A stretch of 18,678 nt of DNA from Verrucomicrobia bacterium UBA3750 (lineage in GTDB: Bacteria > Verrucomicrobiota > Kiritimatiellia > RFP12 > UBA1067). The DNA lies in NCBI GenBank assembly GCA_002371755.1, contig DFGM01000117.1, positions 40,128 through 58,805 of the forward strand, in the 5' to 3' direction. Below, piece after piece: positions 1-7,445 of this stretch. Positions within the stretch are counted from its first letter, which is position 1; the number at the start of each line of letters is the position of its first letter. The notes under the pieces are model-generated. The model worked only from the letters and a program-made list of their open reading frames with translations, had not been told where the DNA came from and did no database searches. A program made the translations under genes and the position numbers.

Positions 1-23
1 CGGGTAGATATTACAAGCCCGTC

Positions 24-51
24 AAAACCCGCCGAATTCAACGGGGGTTTT
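24..51. terminator. Hairpin, possible bidirectional terminator or leader hairpin
   Basis: A seven-pair stem, AAAACCC (24-30) against GGGTTTT (45-51), continues inward as CCG (32-34) against CGG (42-44) with one bulged base and a seven-base loop. The outer A/T pairs give a short T-run on either strand, as in a bidirectional intrinsic terminator. It lies 214 bp beyond the stop of the HNH gene and also downstream of the leftward promoter candidate at 120-148. It could therefore end the long operon, end a short transcript, or sit in the leader of a gene outside the window. The T-run is short, so confidence is limited. Confidence 0.35.
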
Positions 52-119
52 GCTAAATACGCGCTTGAAACGAGCTTAAACAATGCGAATAGAGCCTTTT
101 TTGAGAAGAATTGGCGCAC

Positions 120-148
120 ATTATAGCATATCCGTCCGCCGCGAACAA
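120..148 (-). promoter_or_regulatory. Candidate leftward extended -10 promoter
   Basis: On the minus strand a perfect TATAAT (125 to 120) is preceded by TGC (128 to 126), which makes an extended -10 element. A weak -35, TTGTTC (148 to 143), stands 17 bp upstream. Transcription would start near 113 and run out of the left edge of the window. It follows the HNH gene, so it probably serves the next gene to the left or a short RNA ending at the hairpin at 24-51. The call rests on motif match alone. Confidence 0.4.
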
Positions 149-264
149 GGGGTAAAATTCGCTTTTTTGTGGAAGTTTCGGGATTTAAAATCTCCGGGCC
201 GGGATAGGCGAGACAGGAGTTGTGGATGGCAAGGGGAGAAGAGGCTCGAATGGAAAGGCGCGCT

Positions 265-585
265 TCATGGGCAAGGCGGATTGCCATCTTCGAGCGGGAA
301 GAGGCGGCCGAGAATCTGTTCCGCCGGGGTAAGGTATTTCTTCTTGTTGTTGCACTCCTTGCAGCATGGCACGCAATTGCCGCGAGTAGTTGCGCCGCCG
401 CGCGCGAGCGGGATTACATGGTCGAGCGTGAGCTCGGCCGCGCCCACATGCCTGCCGCAGTAATGGCAAACGCCCTTTTGAAGCTTTGCGCGCCACCAAT
501 CCGTCTTGCGCAAATCCCTCGCCTTCGCCCTTTCCTTCGCCACATGCGCAGGATCGGAACGGATGTCTATCCAATCTTCGTTCAT
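265..585 (-). CDS. Small HNH endonuclease
   Basis: A 106-residue protein with the HNH nuclease layout: a CxxC zinc knuckle at Cys40/Cys43, the core DHVIP at 55-59 followed by ARGG, Asn70, and a second CxxC ending in CKECNN (Cys75/Cys78, Asn79). The family binds zinc and a catalytic divalent metal and cuts DNA. Stand-alone members of this size are common and their roles are mostly unknown. The start ATG at 585 overlaps the TGA of the upstream glycosyltransferase gene (ATGA), which fixes the start and implies translational coupling. The frame is open further upstream to 1017, but that part lies opposite the glycosyltransferase frame and has no domain character. No methylase or other defence gene is nearby, so restriction is not indicated. 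The family is clear and the role is unknown. Confidence 0.87.
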   Translation of the reverse strand: MNEDWIDIRSDPAHVAKERAKARDLRKTDWWRAKLQKGVCHYCGRHVGAAELTLDHVIPLARGGATTRGNCVPCCKECNNKKKYLTPAEQILGRLFPLEDGNPPCP

Positions 586-2378
586 TTCGCCTTGTCCTCG
601 CCAATGAACTCGCACGGAGCCTTGTCGGCATAAAGTCCCTCGGCAAAACGAAAGCCGTAGACGATATGCGTAGCCGCAACGCCTGCGGCAGTCCACGCCC
701 ATTCCAGGGGATTGCGCGAAAACGACGTCACAAGGACGAGCGCCACATAAAGGATTAGCGGCGCGAAAAGCACCCACGAAGCGCACATTATGAGCGTGGA
801 CACCAGACATACGCAAAGATACGCCACGAAAGCCGTCGGCACGAAGTAGCCGAGCCTGAGCGAATTCGATGGATAGCGCTTGCAGAAGTAGCCGCGATGG
901 AAGGCATAGCGGCCCAACTGCCTGAGGTGCGGACCGAAGAGCGCGCGCCTGTGGTGGCACACTATCACCCAAGGGTCGTAGACAATCCTCTTGCCGGAGT
1001 CGACGATATCCTTGCAAAGGAGAGTATCCTCGCCGGGCCAGAAATCAGTCCTGTAGCCGCCTATGGATTCAAGAATGTCTTTGCGGACAAGGAGATTGCA
1101 GCTTGGATAGTCGTCCACATCCTTGCGGACGCTTCCTGCGACATAGCGGTAGCGGAAGTTGCCCGAGACGAGCAAGTTGGCATAGACCCTTCCGCCGGCT
1201 TTTTCGCGGAATCCGTCGCCTGGTGGAGTCACGCCGGGCCCGCCAACGGCACCCACGGTGAAATCCCCGAAATATTTGACGGCATATTCAAGCCAATGTG
1301 CGTCCGGATAGGCGTCATCATCGATGAAAGCGACGATATCGCCAGACGAACGCTTTATCCCCGCATTGCGCTTTTCGGCCGGGCGCACCTTTCCTGTGGG
1401 GACTACCGTGATGCGCAGAGGGTCAAACCCGACATCGAAAGGTTCGTCCGGGAGGACGATGAGTTCCCAGTTGGCATAAGTCTGCACCTCAAGAGCGGCA
1501 ATGCACTCGCGAAGCATTTCCGAATCGCCCGGGCACGCCACCACGACGGAGACTTTGGGCGGGCGCGGCATCGGCGGCGGCACTTCCACGCTGTCGTAGT
1601 ATTTCAGCACCTTGAGGCGATAGAAGACTGCGAGCGTATCCATCGCCATGGACTTCACCGTCTTTGGCTTCAGCGCGCCGAACTTGCTGCCGAACTTGAT
1701 TACCACCGGTGCTTCCACTATCTTCGCGCCGCGGGAATGCGCTATGGAAAGGAGTTCCAGATCGAAAGCGTACGTCTTCACCAGCATTCTATCGAGAGCG
1801 TCGCCCAGCACCCTGCGACGGAACAGTTTCATGCCGGTTTGCGTATCGGTTATGGGGAGGCCTATGAAAAGCCGCACCCAGGTGAAATACGCCCAGCTCA
1901 CAATCCGCCTGTGCCATGGATACTGCACCACGCTGCGCTTGTGGCGCTTGGAGCCGATGGCCACATCGGCATTCGCCTCGATCAGGGCATGGAAGAAGCG
2001 CGGGGTCTGCTTAGGATTGATGTCGAGGTCGCCATCGAGCAGCATCACGTATTCGCCCTCGGCGCGTTCGAAGCCGGCGCGCAATGCACCGCCCTTCCCC
2101 CCGTTTACGGCAAGATGTACGGGAGTGGCGGTCACATACTTCCATGCGGCCTCGTTCGAATAGATGAACTTGCCTATCGCATCCCACGTGCCGTCGGAAG
2201 AGCCGTCGTCCACCGGTATGAGCTGCACCCTGACGCCATGGCTCTCGAAAAGAGCGGCCACCTGGGCGAGGTTGCCCGCGATTTCGCCGGCGAGATTGTA
2301 GACGGGCATGACGATAGAGAGCCTGCCATCGCCAATGGCCTGCCTCGTTTCCTGCCACATTCCTTCAATCTTCGTCAT
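582..2378 (-). CDS. Tandem GT2-GT2 glycosyltransferase, membrane-anchored
   Basis: A 598-residue protein with two family-2 glycosyltransferase domains. Domain 1 (about 18-245) resembles dolichyl/undecaprenyl-phosphate sugar transferases of the DPM1/Alg5 type: IVMPVYN at 22-28, VDDGSSDGT at 56-64, the metal-binding DGDLD at 115-119 and the acceptor-region DTQTGMKLF near 178-186. Domain 2 (about 273-480) has VSVVVAC, FIDDDAYP at 351-358 and a GED motif at 449-451, as in dTDP-rhamnosyl and similar inverting transferases. Hydrophobic segments at about 509-553 and 560-578 suggest a C-terminal membrane anchor. A likely role is making a lipid-linked sugar and passing a sugar on at the inner membrane; donor and acceptor cannot be read. 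The ATG at 2378 lacks a clear ribosome binding site, and a second ATG at 2360 is possible. The gene follows the lipoprotein gene by 45 nt and overlaps the HNH gene by 4 nt. Confidence 0.88.
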   Translation of the reverse strand: MTKIEGMWQETRQAIGDGRLSIVMPVYNLAGEIAGNLAQVAALFESHGVRVQLIPVDDGSSDGTWDAIGKFIYSNEAAWKYVTATPVHLAVNGGKGGALRAGFERAEGEYVMLLDGDLDINPKQTPRFFHALIEANADVAIGSKRHKRSVVQYPWHRRIVSWAYFTWVRLFIGLPITDTQTGMKLFRRRVLGDALDRMLVKTYAFDLELLSIAHSRGAKIVEAPVVIKFGSKFGALKPKTVKSMAMDTLAVFYRLKVLKYYDSVEVPPPMPRPPKVSVVVACPGDSEMLRECIAALEVQTYANWELIVLPDEPFDVGFDPLRITVVPTGKVRPAEKRNAGIKRSSGDIVAFIDDDAYPDAHWLEYAVKYFGDFTVGAVGGPGVTPPGDGFREKAGGRVYANLLVSGNFRYRYVAGSVRKDVDDYPSCNLLVRKDILESIGGYRTDFWPGEDTLLCKDIVDSGKRIVYDPWVIVCHHRRALFGPHLRQLGRYAFHRGYFCKRYPSNSLRLGYFVPTAFVAYLCVCLVSTLIMCASWVLFAPLILYVALVLVTSFSRNPLEWAWTAAGVAATHIVYGFRFAEGLYADKAPCEFIGEDKAK

Positions 2379-2423
2379 GGTCTGTATCTATATTCGCCGT
2401 TTTCGCCTGCCGCAGCGGCACCG

Positions 2424-2864
2424 CTACCGCAAGGGCTTTTGCATAGATGGAGGCAGCGCCTTTCCGCGCACCTGTTTCCGCAGCCGGGCCGGCGGCGCAA
2501 CATCACGCGCCGGCGGCGGAGATGGCGGCTGCTGCCCGGGGACTATCGCCTCGGCGTGCTCCTTAGTGACGAGAGCGGTCCGTTTGTAGCCGTGATGCGC
2601 GAGGAGGCGGCGGAACGCCTGGGCTTCATGCATCCTGTCGAACTCGTAAAGACGTATGTGAACGACCGTATCGTGCTTGACGCCGTGCTCCTCCAGGATT
2701 TCCGGCACATCTTCAGGCCGCACGTAGCGTCCATGAAACTTCACCCCGCTTCCCACGATTTCAAGAGACGGATGCGCAAGCCCCGTCTCGATTGTCGAGG
2801 TGGTGCGACAGCCGCACAACGCGCAAAACGCGGCCAGCACGGCGAACATGGCGCAATGGCGCAT
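2424..2864 (-). CDS. Small putative lipoprotein
   Basis: A 146-residue protein beginning with a hydrophobic signal peptide (about residues 4-18) and a lipobox LCGC at 16-19, so Cys19 is the predicted lipidated residue. The middle (about 40-105) is a small mixed alpha/beta region with no recognised family. The C-terminus from about 108 is rich in proline and basic residues, as in periplasmic linkers that touch peptidoglycan or other polyanions. The ATG at 2864 shares its A with the TGA of kdsB (TGATG), which supports this start over longer in-frame extensions with no signal peptide. Its place between kdsB and a glycosyltransferase suggests an envelope role. Specific function is unknown; the lipoprotein prediction is fairly firm. 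Confidence 0.75.
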   Translation of the reverse strand: MRHCAMFAVLAAFCALCGCRTTSTIETGLAHPSLEIVGSGVKFHGRYVRPEDVPEILEEHGVKHDTVVHIRLYEFDRMHEAQAFRRLLAHHGYKRTALVTKEHAEAIVPGQQPPSPPPARDVAPPARLRKQVRGKALPPSMQKPLR

Positions 2865-3640
2865 CACTTCGACCTCGCTTCGAGAATAGCCTCCACTCGT
2901 CTGGCATCCTCGGGAGTATCCACGCCTATGCCCTGGTCGTCGCATTTGACGATGGCTATCCTGGCGCCCATCCAGAGCGCCCGGAGCTGCTCGAGCTTTT
3001 CGGCGCGCTCGATTTCGCACGGGGGTTCGGCGATATACTTCTTGAGGAACGCTCCGCGATAGGCGTAGATGCCGAGGTGGCGCACATAAAGACCTGAAGC
3101 GAAATCCGGCTCTGCATCGCGGTTCACGGGGATGGGGGCGCGCGAAAAATACATGGCGCCGCCATCGCGGTCGGTCACTACTTTCACCACGCTCTTCGCG
3201 TTGTAGTCCTCAAGCGACCGCAAGGGCGTGACGGCCGTGGCCATATCCCACTTCGCCTCGAGCTTCAGTTTCATGGCGAGGCTGTCGATAAGGGCCGGGT
3301 CGATAAGGGGTTCGTCGCCCTGGATGTTGACGAGGATATCGTCATCGGCGAAATCGGCGGCTCCCAGAAGCTCGCCGGCGCGCACTCTTGCCGCAAAAGC
3401 GATGCGGTCGGTGCCGCTCGGAAGTTCGCTCGGAGTCATCACGGCTACTCCTCCGCGCATGCGCACGGCATCGGCAATACGCTCGTCATCCGTAGCTACG
3501 AGCGTTTCATCAAGGCTTTTCGCCTTCTTCACGGCTTCCACCACCCATGCCACAAGAGGCTTCCCGGCCAGGATGGCGAGAGGTTTGCCGGGGAATCTAG
3601 TCGATGAGTATCGGCTCGGAATTATCCCGTATGTCTTCAT
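2864..3640 (-). CDS. kdsB: 3-deoxy-manno-octulosonate cytidylyltransferase (CMP-Kdo synthetase)
   Basis: This 258-residue cytosolic enzyme activates Kdo with CTP to CMP-Kdo, the donor for the inner core of LPS. The family signature is present from end to end: IIPSRYSSTRFPGKPL at the N-terminus, a TDDERI segment, VNIQGDEPLID, the YFSRAPIPVNRD region, HLGIYAYR, and GVDTPEDARRVEAI at the C-terminus. Length is normal for KdsB. I chose the ATG at 3640 because AAAGGAG ends five bases before it; the in-frame TTG three bases earlier would sit too close to that site. The gene overlaps the end of the preceding 709-residue gene by 44 nt, so its ribosome binding site lies inside that coding sequence. The stop is shared with the lipoprotein start. 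Confidence 0.96.
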   Translation of the reverse strand: MKTYGIIPSRYSSTRFPGKPLAILAGKPLVAWVVEAVKKAKSLDETLVATDDERIADAVRMRGGVAVMTPSELPSGTDRIAFAARVRAGELLGAADFADDDILVNIQGDEPLIDPALIDSLAMKLKLEAKWDMATAVTPLRSLEDYNAKSVVKVVTDRDGGAMYFSRAPIPVNRDAEPDFASGLYVRHLGIYAYRGAFLKKYIAEPPCEIERAEKLEQLRALWMGARIAIVKCDDQGIGVDTPEDARRVEAILEARSK

Positions 3641-5726
3641 CAAGACTCCTTTCTTCGCGTTCTTCCTCGAATTGCACTCTGTTGAAGAAATGCCGCCTCA
3701 GCACAGGCAGACGCCTCTCCTGACGCTCAAGCGACCACATCGCAAAACGCCATTTGCGCTCGAACTTGTATACCGGAGAGAGCCCGGGGTGGAAGTCCTC
3801 AAGCTTGTCGCGCATGACGGAGAGCTGCCATTCCATGGCGTGCGTGCGGAACTCGAACCCGCCCATGAAGCGTTCTGCAAGCTCGCGCATTGGGACGCCA
3901 TGCTTCTTCTGGTAGGCTTTCAGGGCGTGGGCGTAGAAGCCGAGGTAGAAGTTCATCAAGTTGGCGAGGTTCTCGTCCGTCATCGAAAGGTCCGGCCAGC
4001 CGAAAGAGCCCCTCACGGAACAAGTCGCCACGGCCTTTGGCACGACGCGCTCGGCGATGATGTCGTATTCAAACTCGTAAATCTCCTTGCCGATGCCGTA
4101 AAGCGGCGAATTGGTCTTCGGGTCGAACTTCTTCATCGCCATGTTCTGCGCTGCCGCGTCTCCCATGAGAGTGGCCAAAGCGAGCACGACCTCCTTCTCC
4201 TCTATGGAAGAATCGTCTGCATTGCAGAAATAGTTGGCGGGAATGGAGTCCATCGGTTCGCCATCGAGCCTGCGGCGGATGTAGAAGTCGATCGTCCTTT
4301 TGCCGGACTGCTTGCGGCGGCGCAGGATGCGATACTCCGAAAGGCTCATGCCGAGCGCCTTGAAGCATTCGATGCGCGCAAGCATGTAGGCGGAATAGTC
4401 CTTGGCCGACTTGGAGAAGCGCTTTTCAATCATGGAGTGCTCCAATGGGCCGCGATTGGTCTTGTAAACGACTTCGCGGGTGCGCCCCTGGCCGATCTTC
4501 GCATCGTCCTCGTCGCCTCTAAGCTCGTAGACATTGGCGTATTCGATAAGTTCGTCCTTGCTCATGAGCGCGCGGATGTTGGAAAGAAGCACCTCGCTGC
4601 GGTCATCGGCGCCGGGATGCATCACCGGACGCCCTTCCACATAGCTCGCGCCCGGCAGAGCCGTGCGCCTATCGTCGAAAGCAGGCGTGGAGCCATCGCT
4701 GGAGCGCGTATAGATTTCACCCGTCACATACATGTAGAGGAGCTCGACAAACGCCTTGCTCGTCTCGTCGGCAAGTTCGGGCGAAGTCAAAAGAGACTCG
4801 TAGAGAGCCGTGATTTCGCCTATCCTCTTCACTATCCCGGCCTGATCGATGCGCCCCAAGGCGATAGATTCCATCAGCCGCTCAAGCCCGGGGATTATCT
4901 TTTCGAGTGCGACGCCGCGCTTGAGCCCGAAAAGCTCAATCTCATGATGACCGCGCAACTTCGGCTGCCGCGTGAACGAATACTGGTTGCCTTCAAAGAC
5001 CGACACGAGTTCGCGCAACTCCTTCACGAACAAATCCAGATCTGTCGCCGCCAGCTCCGCGAAAGCCTTGAAGGCGGGGAAACTCATGAAATGCACGCCC
5101 TTGGCCGAATGGTAGTAGCGCATCTTCGTGGAGATTCGCTTTTTGCTGGCGGCGAGCTCCACCTGCATTTCGGCCTGGGTCCAGGCAAGCGGTTTCACGC
5201 GCCACTCTTGGCCGAGCTGACGGTAATGCTCCAATGTAGCGTCGTTCCTATCCCCCATCACCACATCGCCAAGGCCAAACCCGATTGCATCCGAAAGAAG
5301 CCAGTCGTCGGCCGCGAAAAGACGCTTGGAAGGCACATCGCGCTGCGAAATCTCAATCTTGTCCGCCACCACGTTGGAACAGAGGATTTCCTTCACGAGC
5401 ACATCGCCCTGCTTGAGCTTCGGCACGCGGCTGAACTTCCAGAACCTGCCGTCGAGAAGAGGGAACGCCGCCACGGCATGGTTGCCCGTCGTCATCGTAA
5501 AGATGCGCCCCGGGGTCTTCTTGCGCAAAGACGCTTTTTCGACGATAAGGACGCTTGGGTGCTCGCCCAAGTGCCGCGAAATGCCGCGTTCGAATATGAA
5601 CGTATCCTCCCCCAGGTCCCAGGCGCGGAACTCGCGCTCCTTGCCCATGGCCACGGTCTTCACCGTCTCGCGGCGAAGCTTCCCGGTGCGTCTGATGCGC
5701 CCGATGAAGGAGCGAACGACACTCAT
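3597..5726 (-). CDS. Protein of unknown function (709 aa) with kinase-like motifs
   Basis: I do not recognise a named family. The 709-residue product has no signal peptide or membrane segment, so it is probably cytosolic. Residues 411-422 read like a nucleotide-binding loop and its lysine (IGQGRTREVVYK). A hinge-like stretch FYIRRRLDGEP lies at 481-491. Asp523 and Asn528 (GDAAAQN) have the D-x4-N spacing of the kinase catalytic loop, and EFEYD at 551-555 could be the metal-binding strand. This suggests a divergent protein-kinase or aminoglycoside-phosphotransferase-like fold, but the usual catalytic HxD histidine is a methionine (Met521). The N-terminal 400 residues have no clear motif, and the C-terminus is charged and possibly helical. 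The ATG at 5726 overlaps the upstream TGA (ATGA); a GTG at 5732 is less likely. Coupling to the MurU-AmgK-like gene and to kdsB suggests an envelope sugar role. Confidence 0.8.
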   Translation of the reverse strand: MSVVRSFIGRIRRTGKLRRETVKTVAMGKEREFRAWDLGEDTFIFERGISRHLGEHPSVLIVEKASLRKKTPGRIFTMTTGNHAVAAFPLLDGRFWKFSRVPKLKQGDVLVKEILCSNVVADKIEISQRDVPSKRLFAADDWLLSDAIGFGLGDVVMGDRNDATLEHYRQLGQEWRVKPLAWTQAEMQVELAASKKRISTKMRYYHSAKGVHFMSFPAFKAFAELAATDLDLFVKELRELVSVFEGNQYSFTRQPKLRGHHEIELFGLKRGVALEKIIPGLERLMESIALGRIDQAGIVKRIGEITALYESLLTSPELADETSKAFVELLYMYVTGEIYTRSSDGSTPAFDDRRTALPGASYVEGRPVMHPGADDRSEVLLSNIRALMSKDELIEYANVYELRGDEDDAKIGQGRTREVVYKTNRGPLEHSMIEKRFSKSAKDYSAYMLARIECFKALGMSLSEYRILRRRKQSGKRTIDFYIRRRLDGEPMDSIPANYFCNADDSSIEEKEVVLALATLMGDAAAQNMAMKKFDPKTNSPLYGIGKEIYEFEYDIIAERVVPKAVATCSVRGSFGWPDLSMTDENLANLMNFYLGFYAHALKAYQKKHGVPMRELAERFMGGFEFRTHAMEWQLSVMRDKLEDFHPGLSPVYKFERKWRFAMWSLERQERRLPVLRRHFFNRVQFEEEREERSLDEDIRDNSEPILID
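3646..3652 (-). promoter_or_regulatory. Ribosome binding site of kdsB
   Basis: AAAGGAG on the minus strand lies five bases before the ATG at 3640 and inside the last codons of the upstream gene. It decides the kdsB start in favour of ATG over the adjacent TTG. Confidence 0.75.
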
Positions 5727-7441
5727 TCGCACCCCCCGTGGCTGTGGTTGTGGTCATGACCGCATTGGCAGTGAGCGTGGTCGCCTTCGCCGTGGTCGTG
5801 AGAGCACCCGCAATGATGGTGCTCATGGCCGGAAGCCTTCATTTCCCTGGCGATAAGCTCTTCCGCCATTGCACCTGTCGCATCAAGAGCCGCATCATCG
5901 GCCGCCGCAAGAAGATTCTGCAAGGCGGGCAAGATATGCTTCGTAAATCCGCTCTTCCCCAACGATGCGAGCCTGCCGAACGCGCCAAGCGCCTGCACAA
6001 GCCTCTCCACAGCGGCAAACTTGACGGTCTCTGCCAATTCGGGGCGATTCGCCTTTTTCGCGTAAAGCGCGGCAAGCGCACGCCTTTCACCTTCCCGCAA
6101 ATCTACGTATGGATCATAGATGAGACTTGCAAGGTCGTATGCAGCAGGACCCTTCCGCATCCCTTGGAAGTCTATTATCTTGAACTCCTCGTTCTTCCAG
6201 ATGATGTTGGAAGACTGGAAATCGCGATGCACGAGCGCCATTGGCTCGGCAAGAAGCCTCTTTGCAACGCCTTCAAGCTCCCTGCGAACCGCTTCAGGCA
6301 TTTCCATATGCATGCGCTCGCCCAGATAGTGCTTGGCGAAAAGCTCCCGCTCCCAGGCGTAAAGGCTGTCGTCGAAAGGCGCTTCAAGCTCCAAGGGGCA
6401 ATCTAGCGAATTGAACTTTACGAGTTCCTCCACCACCGCCACATAGTCGTAAAGCCTGTCTTCGCCGCGACGCTTCGAACGCGCAAGCAAATCTTCACTC
6501 CCCGCATTCTCCATGACGAGCGTCTTCATCTCGGGCAAATCGGCGAGAATGGACGGCACCTTGACGCCCTGCTCCTTCAGCCACTTGGCGTGGGAGGCGT
6601 ATCTGGCGTTTTCGGCGCGCTTTTCATCATCATAGATGACAATGTATTCCTTCGCCGTCTTGAAAAACGCCCTGTCGCTGCCGCGCGCACCGCAAAACTC
6701 GACGTCTTCAAGCCCCGTCGCCTTTATCTGCGGAATATCGCCAAACGCATTCGTTTCGCCATCGCGGTTGAGCTCTATGTAGGAATCCACCGTGCCGGCA
6801 TCAGTCCACAACATCCCTTCGGGCTTTACGGCGCGGACGAACTTCCCATCCATCATCGCCTTCTCGTATGCGTCCACTATGGACGAAAAGCCCTCTTCCT
6901 TAATATAAGAGAGGATGCCCGCCTTCAGTAGCGCAATGCCGCAGTAAGTGAACGTGCCGCCCCAGCCAGGGTCGGGACTGCGCCAGCACGTGACGAGACT
7001 CGCGTCGGGCTCGACCTCTATCGTCCTCGGCCCCTCTTCGCTCACCAAAGCGCAACCGATGATTTCGGCGCCCTTCGCGCCCTTCCAATCGAACTTCGGC
7101 AGCGCCTTATCCCCGAGCTCGAAGACGATGTCGCCGTTCACCAGCCAGAAGTCATCCTCGCCAATCCAATCCCTAAGCGGGTTCAAAACCCCACCCGTGC
7201 CGAGAATCTCAGGCTCGTAGACCGCCCTGCAGCCATTGTCCTTGCACCAGGCTTCCACCTGTTCGTGGAGGTAATGGCAATTGACGGCGATTTCCTCCAC
7301 ACCCTGTTCGCGCAGCCACGCGACGACCCTCTCCAGCATGGCGACGCCCCAAACAGGCAAAAGCGGCTTCGGGACGACACAGGTAAAGGGACGCAGACGC
7401 GTTCCAAACCCAGCCGCCAGAACTATCGCCTTCCTTGCCAT
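5723..7441 (-). CDS. MurU-AmgK-like fusion: sugar-1-phosphate nucleotidyltransferase and anomeric kinase with His/Cys-rich tail
   Basis: Residues 1-235 are an NTP-transferase: LAAGFGTRLRPF at 8-19, PKPLLPV at 24-30, GTGGVL at 81-86 and VNGD at 101-104, closest in style to MurU. Residues 250-530 are an aminoglycoside-phosphotransferase-fold kinase with HRDFQSSN at 405-412, IDFQ at 423-426 and GPAAYDLASLIYD, the pattern of AmgK. In Pseudomonas, AmgK phosphorylates the anomeric hydroxyl of MurNAc/GlcNAc and MurU converts the product to a UDP-sugar for peptidoglycan recycling. Here both steps sit on one 572-residue chain. The true sugar could instead be an LPS sugar. The last 34 residues hold 12 His and 5 Cys, with H-x-H-C-x-C-x-H-D-H occurring twice (541-550 and 555-564), a likely metal-binding tail. 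The start lies four bases after the upstream stop, and the end overlaps the next gene (ATGA). Confidence 0.9.
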   Translation of the reverse strand: MARKAIVLAAGFGTRLRPFTCVVPKPLLPVWGVAMLERVVAWLREQGVEEIAVNCHYLHEQVEAWCKDNGCRAVYEPEILGTGGVLNPLRDWIGEDDFWLVNGDIVFELGDKALPKFDWKGAKGAEIIGCALVSEEGPRTIEVEPDASLVTCWRSPDPGWGGTFTYCGIALLKAGILSYIKEEGFSSIVDAYEKAMMDGKFVRAVKPEGMLWTDAGTVDSYIELNRDGETNAFGDIPQIKATGLEDVEFCGARGSDRAFFKTAKEYIVIYDDEKRAENARYASHAKWLKEQGVKVPSILADLPEMKTLVMENAGSEDLLARSKRRGEDRLYDYVAVVEELVKFNSLDCPLELEAPFDDSLYAWERELFAKHYLGERMHMEMPEAVRRELEGVAKRLLAEPMALVHRDFQSSNIIWKNEEFKIIDFQGMRKGPAAYDLASLIYDPYVDLREGERRALAALYAKKANRPELAETVKFAAVERLVQALGAFGRLASLGKSGFTKHILPALQNLLAAADDAALDATGAMAEELIAREMKASGHEHHHCGCSHDHGEGDHAHCQCGHDHNHSHGGCE

Positions 7442-7445
7442 CCTG

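Larger units (their letters stand above)
1..264. other. Intergenic stretch left of the HNH gene
   Basis: I see no credible coding region here. A + strand open frame beginning at 83 runs on opposite the HNH gene and has no recognisable protein character. The stretch holds the hairpin at 24-51 and the leftward promoter candidate at 120-148. It is visibly more A/T-rich than the coding DNA to its right. No tRNA-like cloverleaf was found. Confidence 0.6.

Noticed and set aside
32..41. A 10-base match (CCGAATTCAA) shared between the left-edge hairpin and the second repeat unit near 11316-11325
   Set aside because: A single 10-base match in 18 kb can arise by chance, and the flanking bases do not match further.
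1..264. A tRNA or other known structured RNA in the left intergenic stretch
   Set aside because: No acceptor stem, T-arm consensus or CCA end was found on either strand; only the promoter candidate and one hairpin remain.
586..1017. A longer N-terminus for the HNH protein
   Set aside because: The extension lies opposite the glycosyltransferase frame, is Arg/Cys-rich without a domain, and ignores the ATGA overlap start at 585.
897..3062. A + strand open frame of about 720 codons opposite the GT2, lipoprotein and kdsB genes
   Set aside because: It crosses three well-supported minus-strand genes and reads as a His- and Arg-rich shadow without any recognisable domain.
3228..5759. A + strand open frame of more than 800 codons opposite the 709-residue gene
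   Set aside because: It has no domain motif and no start context, and it runs against a gene fixed by stop/start overlaps on both sides. Long antisense frames are common in GC-rich DNA.
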